A stretch of 62,970 bases of DNA, taken from NCBI GenBank assembly GCA_030431485.1, contig JAUIIR010000015.1, forward strand, positions 1-62,970. Direction: 5' to 3'. The notes below the pieces were generated by a model, which was not told the origin of the DNA, ran no database searches, and was given only the letters and a program-made list of their open reading frames with translations. This document shows, in pieces, positions 1 through 9,600 of this stretch (positions are counted from its first letter, which is position 1; every line of letters starts with the position of its first letter). Both the position numbers and the translations under genes were made by a program. Source of the DNA: Alphaproteobacteria bacterium (lineage in GTDB: Bacteria; Pseudomonadota; Alphaproteobacteria; Rhodobacterales; Rhodobacteraceae).

Positions 1-646
1 CGACCACGCCGAGCGGGTGCTTATGTCCGTCAATATCAATGCCAACAGCGCCGATCATCAACAACTTGTCGGTCATGTGCAGGCCATCAATCTGGATCAC
101 CAGAAGATCGAGATGCGATAGGTCTGAGGCCATCCACTCGCCCATACGCGCTTCGGTCAGCGCCTTGAAACGTCGCGAGACCGCCGATTTCGACAGGCCT
201 GAGCCGTCCTCCGACGGAACACCCGCTTCGGGCAAACGAACGGCGCGCCCAAACTTGCGTGTCGCCACATTTATCAGCATCAGGTTCATCGCCCATTCGT
301 CCAGCCAGCCGGCCTCGGCGGCCTCCTGCCAACTGGGCAGCGGCATCTCCTTCCCGGTGGCCTTCGAGCGCACGCGGGGACGCGCCAACTCCACCTTGCC
401 ACCTTGGAACCCCAGGCGACCTCGGGTCGTGCCCCAGCGGTGACCAGGTTTATCGGCATTGCGCGCGTGTGCCTCGCCGGCCAATTCGGATGCGTCGCTT
501 TCCAGCATCTCGCTGAGCGCGGAAACCCCGGCCAGCAGGCAAAACTGGTCAAAGCTTTGTCCGACCGCCTCCCAAGCACCGGCAACGGCACCGCGCAAAT
601 CATTCTGGCTGGTCAGGGCCAGCTGGGATGTCGTAGTCTTCTTCAT
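1..646 (-). CDS. IS256-family transposase, N-terminal part (runs off window)
   Basis: The frame is open on the minus strand from an ATG at 646 to the window edge, so only about 215 N-terminal residues are visible. It begins MKKTTTSQLALTSQ and contains KATGKEMPLPSW, then VSRRFKALTEARM and DLLVIQIDGLHM. This matches the IS256/MULE transposase layout, in which the first catalytic Asp lies in the 'IDG' stretch. The protein would cut and join the ends of its own insertion sequence. It sits beside a satellite-like element and is read in the same direction as that element's genes. The catalytic C-terminal half lies outside the window, so intactness cannot be judged. Confidence 0.85.
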   Translation of the reverse strand, partial: MKKTTTSQLALTSQNDLRGAVAGAWEAVGQSFDQFCLLAGVSALSEMLESDASELAGEAHARNADKPGHRWGTTRGRLGFQGGKVELARPRVRSKATGKEMPLPSWQEAAEAGWLDEWAMNLMLINVATRKFGRAVRLPEAGVPSEDGSGLSKSAVSRRFKALTEARMGEWMASDLSHLDLLVIQIDGLHMTDKLLMIGAVGIDIDGHKHPLGVV

Positions 647-745
647 GGTGTTGCTTTCCTTTCGGTTTGAACACCCCGAGCCTACGGCTCAGGGAAAGCA
701 ACGCCACCCTTCATTCATAGTTCAACATTAACCGGGACATCCCCG
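1..745 (-). mobile_element. IS256-family insertion sequence, partial
   Basis: The element consists of the transposase above plus about 100 bp of upstream DNA. The sequence at 712-745 reads, on the minus strand, GGGGATGTCCCGGTTAATG and is the probable left terminal inverted repeat. The other end and any target duplication are outside the window, so the boundary near 745 is an inference from where transposase-linked sequence gives way to the GGGGGTAG repeat region. Confidence 0.6.
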
Positions 746-784
746 CGGAGCGATCAAATGCATGTTGGCCGGTAATGTTGTGGC

Positions 785-1095
785 GGGGGGTAGTAATTCG
801 CAGCGGGGGGTAGGAATTCAAGAGCTACCCATCGTGTTATATGTATGTTTTTCAGGGCGTTACGTGATTTCGGGGGGTAGGGGGGTAGGAATTCGCACTT
901 CCCCCCTACTTTGCACTCTTTCATCATTTTATAATGCATCTAAGGATCCGAGACGATACAAAAGTTCTGTTTTCCTAGGAAAAGGGGTTTACTACCCTCA
1001 CTACCCCCTTTGCACTGTAAGTGATTAATTTTAATGCAAAATACGGAGGGGGTAGAGACGTCATTGCTACCCCCATGGCTACCCCTCTACCCCCC
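785..1095. repeat. Cluster of GGGGGTAG / CTACCCCC repeats
   Basis: About ten copies of G(5-6)TAG or its complement lie in 310 bp: near 785, 805, 872, 880, 901 (mirror form CCCCCCTAC), 992, 1001, 1048, 1068, 1078 and 1087. Several are followed by GAATTC or AATTCGC, and TTTGCACT recurs beside two of them. The last copy contains the primase stop codon. The array lies immediately 3' of the primase-helicase gene, where a replication origin recognised by that protein would be plausible. That role is inference from position. Confidence 0.6.
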
Positions 1096-3345
1096 TTCAG
1101 CTTTACTGATATATGCCTCAATAACTTGCATAAACTCTTCTGGTTTGGCTTTGTCTGGGCGATAGTAGATGGTTCGCTCTTTTCCACCAATCCGTGGCCC
1201 CTTTGCGTTCTTTCCAACTGTGTACTTCACAAAGCCCATCTCTTTCAGCTGTTTGCCGATAATGCGCTGGTCCGGAAGCTGGTCCGCCAAGAAGTCTTCC
1301 GCATCCCGAAGTGCTTTGACATACACTAAGTCAGAGTTGACAACGTCACTTTTGATCTCCTCCAAGGCCGCTTCCACCACCAACCGATGCCTCGACTTTG
1401 ACTCTTGGATCATCCTGAAGCGTCCCCTCGTTTCAGGAGCGCGTCCATTTGGATTGAACGAGTCAGAAATCTGGCGCGTGGCAAAGGAGTGTGCGATCGC
1501 TCCGATGTGGTTTTCCAGCGCCGCGAAAAGAGCCTCGAAGTACTCTGGCTTTGGTAGTTCCGTTTTTGACTTATGCTTTGTTTCGATGATGCAGTACCTT
1601 CTGTCACCTTCGTCCAACGGCAATGCGTCATCATGATTGGTTAAAAGCATGTAAGAGGCAAAATTGGGAACAACGCGGTCATCCCGGCCTTTCTCCTCCA
1701 CATTGATTTCATTGTTGGAGATGAAAGGTTTCAGCTTGTCCAAAACAGCATATTTAGACTCGGACGGGACGCGAATTTCTTCTATAGCGATGAAAAGTTT
1801 ATCCACAGCCCAGCCCGTAAATCTTTGTGCTACGATAGTCCCTGCCACTTCACGTGCATTGTGGCCTAAAAGGCGTTTCATGAGTTCGACGAAAAAGCTT
1901 TTGCCGTTTCCAGGAATGCCGAAGAGCAGGATTGCCCAACGAACTCGTTTTCCAGGGTTCTGGTAAACGAATGCTAAGAAATCGAGGAGTATTTCTGCGT
2001 CTTTTTCATCTGCTACGATGCTACGCGCATGGGCCACGACCGTTTGTACGGCTGCCTTCGCATCTGCATCGGAGGGTTCGACAGCACAAACGTCGTGACG
2101 GCGATAAGTATTTACGTACTTCAAGTCATTATATGCGACGAACTTATCGTCACAGGGCCAATACATCGTGTTCGCAACTGTCTCCATATAATCTAAAACA
2201 AATGAGGATGCGTTTGTTTCAAAGCCTTTTGGCTCTTCCATCCGATCAAACTTAGCATTGAAGGCTGTCATCTTTATTGAATGCCCTGTGGATAGCTGAT
2301 GAAACTCCATGAGCTTTTCATTATAGACCCAGTCTTTTGCCCAATCAGGAAGTAAATTTGGTTGGTCTATGCCCAAATCAGCTGGGTTTAATTGCAGCTG
2401 CTCGTAAAGCCAGAGTGCCGCGGCTTTTGGCGTACCTTTATCGCCATATTTCAATACTAGATGTAGAGGTGTCGACCGCTTTTCTGTGCCAAAGTCCATT
2501 ACCCCATCTGAGTGAATGGACAGGTCTTCTTCCAAGTCCCGATTTAAGTCTTTCGACGTGATACGCCAAGCACCCGTTGCCTGCTTTTTAGCCTTGGGTA
2601 GAAGCTTGGGTACCCATGCGTCCAAGTTAGCGAGCGCAGCTTCATTTAAACGGCGCGCAACTTCACCTTTCTTTTTGTTGGCAGCCTTTTTGCTGCTGTT
2701 TACTACCTCGCTTGAAATGGACGTTGACGACCTTTTTTTCGCATATCGTGCTGCGACCCAATTCACAAAGTCTTTGATTTCAGCGGCTGATACAAACGGA
2801 AGATCATCTTTGCTGCCACCGCATGGGTCTAGTGGTTCTAAGTCGTGCCAGCGGTATGCCTTATCTGTGTCAGGATGAATGCCGTAAGCGATAAATTGTT
2901 GGCCATTTGCTAAAACCTCAATCTTCTGTGGATTACCTTTATTATCCGTCGGTAACCCCGTTAGCTTACGGTCGATTTTCTTATCAAGATCGCTACGGAC
3001 GAGGAATGCAGTTTTGGGAGCGTGTCCGGTGCGACGCGGACACTGCGGATGGCGCGCTTCCCATTCTTCCGCTATGGCCTCCAGAGCGTCAGCATCAGTG
3101 ACGTCGATATCGATTAATGCGATGCCTTGCCCCGTTTTTATCCCGACATTTGCTTTCCAGCGAAAGTCACTCGCTTTGAACTTCCGCTCGGGCCATTCCT
3201 TGCCTGTCGGTCGTTTGCCGTTACAGGGAACAGGACTATAGCCTTGCCCAATCAACATGTCAGCGATTTCGTTGGGCAACATTTCCGGGAAAGCACTTGG
3301 ACCAATTTGGCGATTTTGCTTCTTGTTTTTCGCTGGAGTAGTCAT
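1087..3345 (-). CDS. Bifunctional Prim-Pol primase/D5-like helicase
   Basis: A 752-residue replication protein. The N-terminal part (about 25-200) looks like an AEP/Prim-Pol domain, with IALIDIDVTD supplying the metal-binding DxD and KIEVLANGQQFIAYGIHPDT matching that family. The C-terminal half is a D5/P4-type superfamily 3 helicase with Walker A GIPGNGKS near residue 480 and a trailing winged-helix-like region. In P4 and related satellites such a protein primes and unwinds at the element's own origin. I start it at the ATG at 3345, which overlaps the TGA of the upstream alpA gene as ATGA. The in-frame ATG at 3360 would add five residues inside alpA. The CTACCCCC repeats begin at its stop codon. 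Confidence 0.88.
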   Translation of the reverse strand: MTTPAKNKKQNRQIGPSAFPEMLPNEIADMLIGQGYSPVPCNGKRPTGKEWPERKFKASDFRWKANVGIKTGQGIALIDIDVTDADALEAIAEEWEARHPQCPRRTGHAPKTAFLVRSDLDKKIDRKLTGLPTDNKGNPQKIEVLANGQQFIAYGIHPDTDKAYRWHDLEPLDPCGGSKDDLPFVSAAEIKDFVNWVAARYAKKRSSTSISSEVVNSSKKAANKKKGEVARRLNEAALANLDAWVPKLLPKAKKQATGAWRITSKDLNRDLEEDLSIHSDGVMDFGTEKRSTPLHLVLKYGDKGTPKAAALWLYEQLQLNPADLGIDQPNLLPDWAKDWVYNEKLMEFHQLSTGHSIKMTAFNAKFDRMEEPKGFETNASSFVLDYMETVANTMYWPCDDKFVAYNDLKYVNTYRRHDVCAVEPSDADAKAAVQTVVAHARSIVADEKDAEILLDFLAFVYQNPGKRVRWAILLFGIPGNGKSFFVELMKRLLGHNAREVAGTIVAQRFTGWAVDKLFIAIEEIRVPSESKYAVLDKLKPFISNNEINVEEKGRDDRVVPNFASYMLLTNHDDALPLDEGDRRYCIIETKHKSKTELPKPEYFEALFAALENHIGAIAHSFATRQISDSFNPNGRAPETRGRFRMIQESKSRHRLVVEAALEEIKSDVVNSDLVYVKALRDAEDFLADQLPDQRIIGKQLKEMGFVKYTVGKNAKGPRIGGKERTIYYRPDKAKPEEFMQVIEAYISKAEGG

Positions 3346-3515
3346 AGCGACGCCTCCCATGCTTCGATGTCAGACAGCCGCCAACGCGTACAGCCAACGG
3401 ACAGGCTGCATGCACGAGGGAAGTCTGCGCGCTCCCGGTGCCAACGCCAGATCGTCTGACGGCTTACGCTGAAGCGCTGAGCGAGTTGGGTGTCGGAAAG
3501 GTAACGATTGGGCAT
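3342..3515 (-). CDS. AlpA-family transcriptional regulator/excisionase-like protein
   Basis: A 57-residue protein starting MPNRYLSDTQLAQRFSVSRQ and continuing with TIWRWHRERADFPRACSL and the C-terminal WRLSDIEAWEAS. This is the AlpA/MerR-like winged helix of phage and satellite regulators, where the helix-turn-helix covers roughly residues 7-27. AlpA proteins activate the integrase gene or act in excision. The ATG at 3515 has GAGGTG 7-8 bases upstream, which favours it over the ATG at 3548. The stop overlaps the primase start (ATGA), so the two are probably coupled. Confidence 0.85.
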   Translation of the reverse strand: MPNRYLSDTQLAQRFSVSRQTIWRWHRERADFPRACSLSVGCTRWRLSDIEAWEASL

Positions 3516-3822
3516 GGTAGGCACCTCGTTGTTCAAGATGCCACTCAATATGACCAGATTTCTTCGTGTGAGTATTCTGAAAAGAATCTAATTTTATTTC
3601 GAAAGGGAGTTTGGCGTTGAACTGTCTTCCGGTTGAAGTAACGCATGTTTGGACATGGAGCGTCACATCATCACTGAGATCGAAGGCACTGGAAAAATTT
3701 AGCCAAAAAGGCAAGACCTATTCATTTGCAGGGGATCCACAAAAATCCATGGCTGACTTGCTGCTTCGGGTGTAAGTCTGGTCTGCCAAACAAAATTATT
3801 CTTTAATAAGTTCTTTGTGACA
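3516..3822. other. Noncoding gap inside the satellite
   Basis: This 307-bp gap holds the alpA ribosome binding site and presumably the alpA promoter. I see no convincing gene. It is AT-rich near 3780-3830, just after the stop of the unknown gene, and has no strong terminator hairpin. Confidence 0.5.
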
Positions 3823-4533
3823 TCAAAAATTGTCTCGAGTATTTTTTGCTGCCTTAAGTGTTTCGTATATTGCTTGCGGCGTTTCTCGCTTGTCTTTGCA
3901 GAGCTTTTCTAATTTTCCAACTTGAGCGCCACATTCTGTTGCATCTAATAGTTGCAGATATGTAAGCCATTTGTCCTTGTGGCTTCGTGATGAAATCTTC
4001 TTACCATGTCTCGCCTTCTGAGAAGGTGTAAGAAGATTTTTTGCTTGTTCAAGTTGGTCGGTCAGAGGTTTATCTAGATCAAACACGACTGCGATCTGGC
4101 AGGAATCCAGCTCCAAAAATTTTCCCTCCTCATAATAATTGCCTGGATAATACTCGATTTTGTAGTAGTCGCAGGAAATCTGATATAATAACCAGCTCGG
4201 TTGGTTGGAGATACGTGGATTTGGCACGCCATTGAGCGGTAATAAGCTTGTCGGTTCAGGGATGGAGAAGCCACGTTGATTTGGCGAAGGCGAGTCAGCG
4301 TTCGACACATCTGATGTCGCACCAGAATCCATTTCTTGCGCTTCTCGATAAGCCTTTGAGAGATGATTATGATGAGCTCGTGCATGTTCATCGAAATACT
4401 CTCTGACATCCTGTCTTCGCCGCAAAAACTCCCACCGCCATTTGTACAAGTCCCAATCTGACGTATCGCCGTAGGAGTTCCTGTCTTGCCAATCTGGAAG
4501 TCCCCATTCTTTAGCAGGATCATTGTTACGCAT
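3823..4533 (-). CDS. Unknown satellite protein with a transcriptional-regulator-like N-terminus
   Basis: This is a 236-residue protein with no recognised enzyme motif. Its N-terminus (PDWQDRNSYGDTSDWDLYKW, then RWEFLRRRQDVREYF) resembles the 'transcriptional regulator-like' module common on integrative elements, in which a DWRD...WEFLRRN motif recurs. The C-terminal part (VVFDLDKPLTDQLEQAKNLL, then YLQLLDATECG) resembles the helical tail often paired with it. The centre is rich in Tyr and Trp. It starts at the base after the integrase stop (TGAATG), so the two are probably translated together. I assign no function; control of the element or DNA binding is the likeliest role. Confidence 0.6.
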   Translation of the reverse strand: MRNNDPAKEWGLPDWQDRNSYGDTSDWDLYKWRWEFLRRRQDVREYFDEHARAHHNHLSKAYREAQEMDSGATSDVSNADSPSPNQRGFSIPEPTSLLPLNGVPNPRISNQPSWLLYQISCDYYKIEYYPGNYYEEGKFLELDSCQIAVVFDLDKPLTDQLEQAKNLLTPSQKARHGKKISSRSHKDKWLTYLQLLDATECGAQVGKLEKLCKDKRETPQAIYETLKAAKNTRDNF

Positions 4534-5781
4534 TCAATTTCCTCCCAAAAACGCGCCCCATGCCGCCATCATGGCCCGGCGTTTTTCAATCATATCGCCG
4601 CGCCGGTATGCGCGTTCGACTTCGGAGCCCACGGCGTGAGCAAGTTGAATTTCGGCCATTTCGCGCGGATACTCTGTCCTTTCAGCAACCCAGTCTCGGA
4701 ATGTGCTGCGCAGGCCATGCGGCACGGCAGGGCGGCCAGAAACGCGGTCTAGGTAACCGCACGTCCTTGCTTGGTTGATCCGCTTCATGCACGCGCTGAG
4801 AGCGGCGTCTGACAACATCCCGCCACGCACTGCTGGGAACACGAACTGACTGTTCTCAATTCGGTCCAAAGCTTTCAGCAGTTCGACAGCATCGCTTGTC
4901 AAAGGAACACGGTGTTCGCGTCCAGCCTTCATTCTTGAAGCTGGAATGATCCATAGGCCGGCGTCGAGGTCAATCTCTGACCAAGTAGCTCCGCGTATTT
5001 CCCCGGAGCGTGCGCAAGTCATTGCCATGAACTCCAGCGCTCGTGTCGCAAAACCGGCGCGCGATTTGACATCCGCAAACCACTCGGGAGCGTCGTCGAT
5101 TTGCAGGGCAGGGTGGTGCGTGACCTGTTGGACTTTGCTGGGCTTTGGAAGGATCGCATCGAGGTTTCCCTTCCAGCGGGCTGGATTGTCGCCGCTGCGA
5201 TGACCCGCCACCGTAGCCCAAGCCAACACGGCTTCAACACGACCCCGCAGTCGTTTGGCCGTTTCGTTCTTCGTCAGCCATATTGGCTCAAGGATGCGCT
5301 GGACGTCAGACACGCCGATATCGGCAACGAGCATCTTGCCAACTGCGGGTGCCGCGTAGGCGTCCAATGTCGCGCGCCATTGCTTTTTGTGCTTTGGATT
5401 ATCGAACTCTTCCAACTTGCCGACGAGAAACTTCTCCATCGCGTCACTGAATGTCAGGCCGCGCTTCTGGCTGGCCTCCAGTGCCGCTCTGGTGGCCTTC
5501 TTGTGTTCGATAGGGTCAACGCCTTGCCGGATCATGTCTCGCGTTTCGCGCGCCCGCTCGCGCGCTCCCGCCAGCGTTACGTCTGGGAAGCCACCCAATC
5601 CAATATGCCGCCGCTTACTGCCAACATTGCAGCGCAGGATCCACGACCGTGCGCCCGACGGTGTTATCTGCAACAGCAAGCCATCGACACCACCGACCGC
5701 GAACGTTGCATTGTGGGCATGGCCTGGATGCTGAATGCGTTTGACGTCCAAGGCCGACAACTCTCTTGCTTTTTTCGGCAT
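4534..5781 (-). CDS. int: Tyrosine-type site-specific integrase (P4 type)
   Basis: A 415-residue tyrosine recombinase. Residues 1-90 form the DUF4102 arm-binding domain (GGVDGLLLQITPSGARSWIL), followed by a SAM-like core-binding domain (about 105-190) and the catalytic domain. Catalytic residues are visible: the first Arg in CARSGEIRG, the His-x-x-Arg pair in HGLRSTFRDW, and the nucleophilic Tyr in VERAYRRGD. It should integrate and excise the satellite. The ATG at 5781 has GGACGGAG just upstream and gives the usual P4-integrase start MPKKARELS; the longer frame to 5856 lacks similarity. No target tRNA is visible on its upstream side. Confidence 0.93.
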   Translation of the reverse strand: MPKKARELSALDVKRIQHPGHAHNATFAVGGVDGLLLQITPSGARSWILRCNVGSKRRHIGLGGFPDVTLAGARERARETRDMIRQGVDPIEHKKATRAALEASQKRGLTFSDAMEKFLVGKLEEFDNPKHKKQWRATLDAYAAPAVGKMLVADIGVSDVQRILEPIWLTKNETAKRLRGRVEAVLAWATVAGHRSGDNPARWKGNLDAILPKPSKVQQVTHHPALQIDDAPEWFADVKSRAGFATRALEFMAMTCARSGEIRGATWSEIDLDAGLWIIPASRMKAGREHRVPLTSDAVELLKALDRIENSQFVFPAVRGGMLSDAALSACMKRINQARTCGYLDRVSGRPAVPHGLRSTFRDWVAERTEYPREMAEIQLAHAVGSEVERAYRRGDMIEKRRAMMAAWGAFLGGN

Positions 5782-6233
5782 TTTCTCCGTCCAACCTTTC
5801 AAGCGCACGTTGCATTTTGGTAGGTGGGATGATCGGTTTCGACGAAAGCAACACAACCAGAATACGCGTTATCGTTTTGTTCCATTTCAACAGTGATCCG
5901 CGCACTATCCTACCTGCCATAAATAATGGCATTGGGTGTTACGCGGTGCAACTGGTTGTTTCGGGTAAGATGTTAGGAATATGAGAATAAACGATAAAAT
6001 GATACAAATTGGTATTGGCTGATATTGTCAACTGGCGGCCTGAGCCTCCGCCATAAGCATTACCGCCAAAAGATAAGACGCGTTGCATGGGACGCTCGCC
6101 TTGCTCCTTAAGCCGATCGGCATAAGGGCTTAACGGCTTCGGTTCAGTCTTCCGCCAGCGGTGGGTTGTGAATGGGTATCCACTTGCTACATATTGAAAC
6201 AGGAGATTTCAGAGCAAAGTTTCACGAAACGAC
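5782..6233. other. Gap between integrase and receiver gene
   Basis: About 450 bp with no credible gene. It must hold the integrase promoter, an element boundary and the promoter of the receiver gene. A short GC-rich inverted repeat (TGGCGG ... CCGCCA, about 6032-6055) lies in it. I found no tRNA or tmRNA remnant and no repeat matching the other side of the satellite. Confidence 0.45.
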
Positions 6234-6611
6234 ATGGCCACCAAAACAGTCTTGATCTGCGACGATGACGATCACTACCGCGAAGCGCTGGAGATGTCGC
6301 TTGAGAGTTTCGGACTTGAGGTAATTGCCGTGGGGGATGCGAATTCCGGTTTCTCAATGGCACGCAGCAATAAGATCGAACTTGCGATCATTGATGTCTT
6401 CATGCCGGACCAAGATGGTATCGAACTGGCTCAACGGCTGAATAATTTTCATCCAGCGCTTCCAATTCTCGTCTGTTCAGGCAAGTCCGAGGTTTTTCAA
6501 TCCACGATGGTGCCGATGGGGTTGGGGTTTGTCAGTGGCCTGTTTCCCAAAACGATCGAATTGGACAGCCTCAAGCGGCTTGTGTTTGATGTCCTGGAAG
6601 AGGGCAACTAA
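6234..6611 (+). CDS. Stand-alone response regulator receiver protein
   Basis: This 125-residue protein consists only of a CheY-like receiver domain. The acidic pocket is D10-D13 (ICDDDDHY), the phosphoacceptor is D54 in AIIDVFMPDQDG, the switch Ser is S82 in LVCSGKS and the conserved Lys is K106 in LFPKTIEL. With no output domain it should act as a phosphate shuttle or bind a partner protein. It converges on the gene for a BvgS-like hybrid kinase that ends 25 bases after its stop, which suggests they work in one phosphorelay. An AGGAG lies 30 bases upstream, too far for an ideal ribosome binding site. Confidence 0.88.
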   Translation: MATKTVLICDDDDHYREALEMSLESFGLEVIAVGDANSGFSMARSNKIELAIIDVFMPDQDGIELAQRLNNFHPALPILVCSGKSEVFQSTMVPMGLGFVSGLFPKTIELDSLKRLVFDVLEEGN

Positions 6612-6635
6612 TACCAACAGTAGGTTTTCAAACAA

Positions 6636-9600
6636 TCATCGCGCCTGCGAGAAGCTGAGCGCGTGGGCAATCGCGCCGGTGAGTTCTGCAGCCGGAACCG
6701 GCTTCTGAAGTACGATCAAATCCAGTTTGCTAGGTAAGTTGACCACGATATCAGCGTACCCCGTCATCAGCACGATTGGCAGGTTTGGAAACACATCTTT
6801 GATCATCTCGGCAAGATCAATCCCGGACACACCGCCGGGCATGACGATGTCGCTCAGAACAAGATCGAACGTTTCGCCAGAGTTCAGACGCTCCTTCGCG
6901 ATGAGACCGCTTTCTACGGCGACAACCTTGTAGCCAAGTTCACTTAGCAATTCTTCCATAGGCTCGCGCAGTTTCTGTCGATCTTCCACCAAGAGAATGC
7001 GTTGCCCTGAGCCGGTCCAGATTTTTTCGTCCCCGAGAGGCATCTCCACATCGTCCGTGATTTCGGCAGGCAAATGCAGACGCACCGTCGTGCCCCGACC
7101 CAATTCGGAATAAATGGACATACTGCCCGACATCCGAGCCGCAAACGCATCGACGGTTGCGAGGCCAAGACCCGTGCCGCCAGACGAGTCTTTTGTTGTG
7201 ACGACGGATCGACGGCTTTCAGCTTAACTTCCTCACTCATGCCGGGTCCGTTGTCCGAGACCGAGATCTCGACGATCGGGACAGGATGCGCATCGGATGC
7301 ATCAAGAGCATCACTTCCGTAGGTTCGGACATTAACCGCGATAAAATCGCCCGTTCCAGATGCTTGGATGGCGTCGCGTGCATTCAGGATCAGGTTGAGC
7401 AAGGCATTTTCCAGTTCACCCTCGTCGCATCTGATCTGCAAATTCGGAGTGACATCGGGCATGACCAACGTGGTCGCCTCGGTCACAGCCGGCTCGGCCA
7501 GGACGCGCAACTTGGCAAGGCTGTCGGCGACATCAATTTTGGAACCGGTTGCAGTCCGGGTTCGCGAGAACGACAACAGGCGGCTTGTCAGCTCCTGCCC
7601 TGATTTGACAGCCGTGATAATGCGGTCGAACAAAAGCTTGTGGTCCTTCGGTCTGACGTCGCCAAGCTGAGCGTTCAGCAGGATTGACCCAAGTGTGTTG
7701 TTGAAGTCATGTGCCAGCCCGCCGACGAGAATGCCAAGCGAGGATAATCGCTGTGACCGTTCGAGCTTTTGGCGGTTGAGTTCGTTTTCGTGATCGTTCT
7801 CGACGATCATGATCGCTTCCAGATCCGATGTCTTTGCATGCACACGGTCAACAGTGACGCGCACATATTTCGGAGGCGCGTTTGGCGACAGGCGGAACCT
7901 ACAGAGCTCTCCTAGCACCTCGTTTGTGCTCGTGAAGGAGTCTTTGGGCCCGAAGTCCAACGGATTGCCACTGTTTAAAGGCACGAACTCTGCAGAGGCT
8001 GGCCATGTCAGCGAAGCGTCGTCTTCCTCCGCCCCGATCAACCTCCGACCAGCCGGATTTGCCAGCGCCAGCTCCTGATTCTGTCCAAATCCAAATATTG
8101 CCTGGCTGGTGCTATTGAGCACGGTTGCAAGTCTGTTGCGGGCGGATTTCTCGGCAAGCCGCAACTGGTCAGCCCGTTTGCGCGCCTTAAGAATTTGTAT
8201 GATGAACGCAAGAACCCCGAGGATCGCGAGAGCAAGTGTACCATAAAGCAACGCGGCGATCCGGCCCCGTGTCCAGAACTCCGCTTCGTCAAACCATTCC
8301 GAATGTAGGTCACGATACTCTTGCGAGCCGATGAAGCCACTGATCAGGACGTTGAAACGGGTGATCGTCTCGCTGAGACCGGGCCGTGCAACGATGCCAA
8401 GGTCATTTGTAAAACGCGGGCTGGAAATTTCGATGAACTGGTCGGTCAGCCCGTTCTGTTCCAGGTGAGTCAGCACCGCGCTGCGCGGAAAGTTGAGCCC
8501 ATCTATCTCGCGTTCCCGCAGGAGCCGTAGGCCATGCTCCAAATTATCAACGAGGGTAAGTGTGACCCCAAGCTCTTGAGAGATTGTTGCCCGGAGAGGC
8601 GAACTCGAAATCAAGCCGAGGTTGCCGTCCTGCGGTACGAAAGCACTGTCCGCGTCTTCCGCGCGCACGAACGTCGCGTAAACGATTGTCTCAACGGGAG
8701 ACGAGAAAATGAACGTGCCCTTTTCCGCGTCCGTGACACTGCGCACGGGAAGCAGGTCAAAGGCTCCAATCTGTGGACCTTCGGACCAGGACGGCAAATC
8801 TATCTCTGTAAACCGCAAAGACAGGCCGCCGCGCGCGGCCAATAATCTTATCAATTCAACGGAGAATCCACTGTAGCTGCCATCGTCGCCCACCACGGTG
8901 TAGGGCGGGAAATTCAGGACGCCGACCGTCAAAGCATCTGAAAGTTCGTTTATAGGCGTAAAGTTCCAACGCCTTAATAGGACATCCAAGGCGCCATCGG
9001 CCCGCATGTCAGCCAGCGCCTGATTGATCGCAGGCATGAGGTCGTCAAATTCCGGATTGAGCGCCACAAAATGTGGCTGCTCCTGAAGCGGAGGCTCTAT
9101 GATCCGAACTCTGTTCTCGATCTGCGCAGCCTGCAGGAAATCCAGACCAGCCTTATGGACGGCCGAAACCGCATCAACCTGTCGCGCCAAAAGAGCTGCA
9201 AACGCGCCACCAAGCGTGGCATGTGGTTCGATAACGCCCTGCAAGCCATTCGTCGCGGAATCAGCGACGGTATTGGGAACGACACCAATCCGGCGTCCGG
9301 CCAGATCCTCGCGGGTCAGACCCAAAGCTTCATCTGACCTTACGAACAGATATACGGCGGTGCTGCCGATGGTGTCGGAAAATACAACACGCTCCTCAAG
9401 TATGGGAAGGCGCGCCACACCTGCAAGCATGTCGGCTTCACCCTGTGCCAGCGCTCTTAAAACAGATGGGGGATCAGCGACCCGAACATAGTCAATGTCA
9501 AACCCGGCACGGGCCGCCACAGCGTTTGCGAGGTCCGCAAATAGACCTGTGAGACCCGTCTGGCGCTCTTCGTAGAGACCAACAATCGGGGCCCACGGAA

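Larger units (their letters stand above)
755..5860 (-). mobile_element. P4-like satellite or integrative element (integrase, unknown protein, AlpA, primase-helicase)
   Basis: Four minus-strand genes lie head to tail with adjoining or overlapping ends: tyrosine integrase, a 236-residue unknown, an AlpA-type regulator and a Prim-Pol/D5 helicase. Their DNA is visibly richer in A and T than the flanking chromosome. This gene set is that of P4-like phage satellites, which carry replication and integration genes but no capsid or tail genes. Both boundaries are estimates. No tRNA gene borders the integrase side, and the opposite side abuts the IS256 element, so no att repeat pair could be identified. 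Confidence 0.65.

Noticed and set aside
5990..6060. tRNA or tmRNA 3' end as integration site of the satellite
   Set aside because: No T arm or acceptor complement could be drawn; the CCGCCA is part of a short inverted repeat only.
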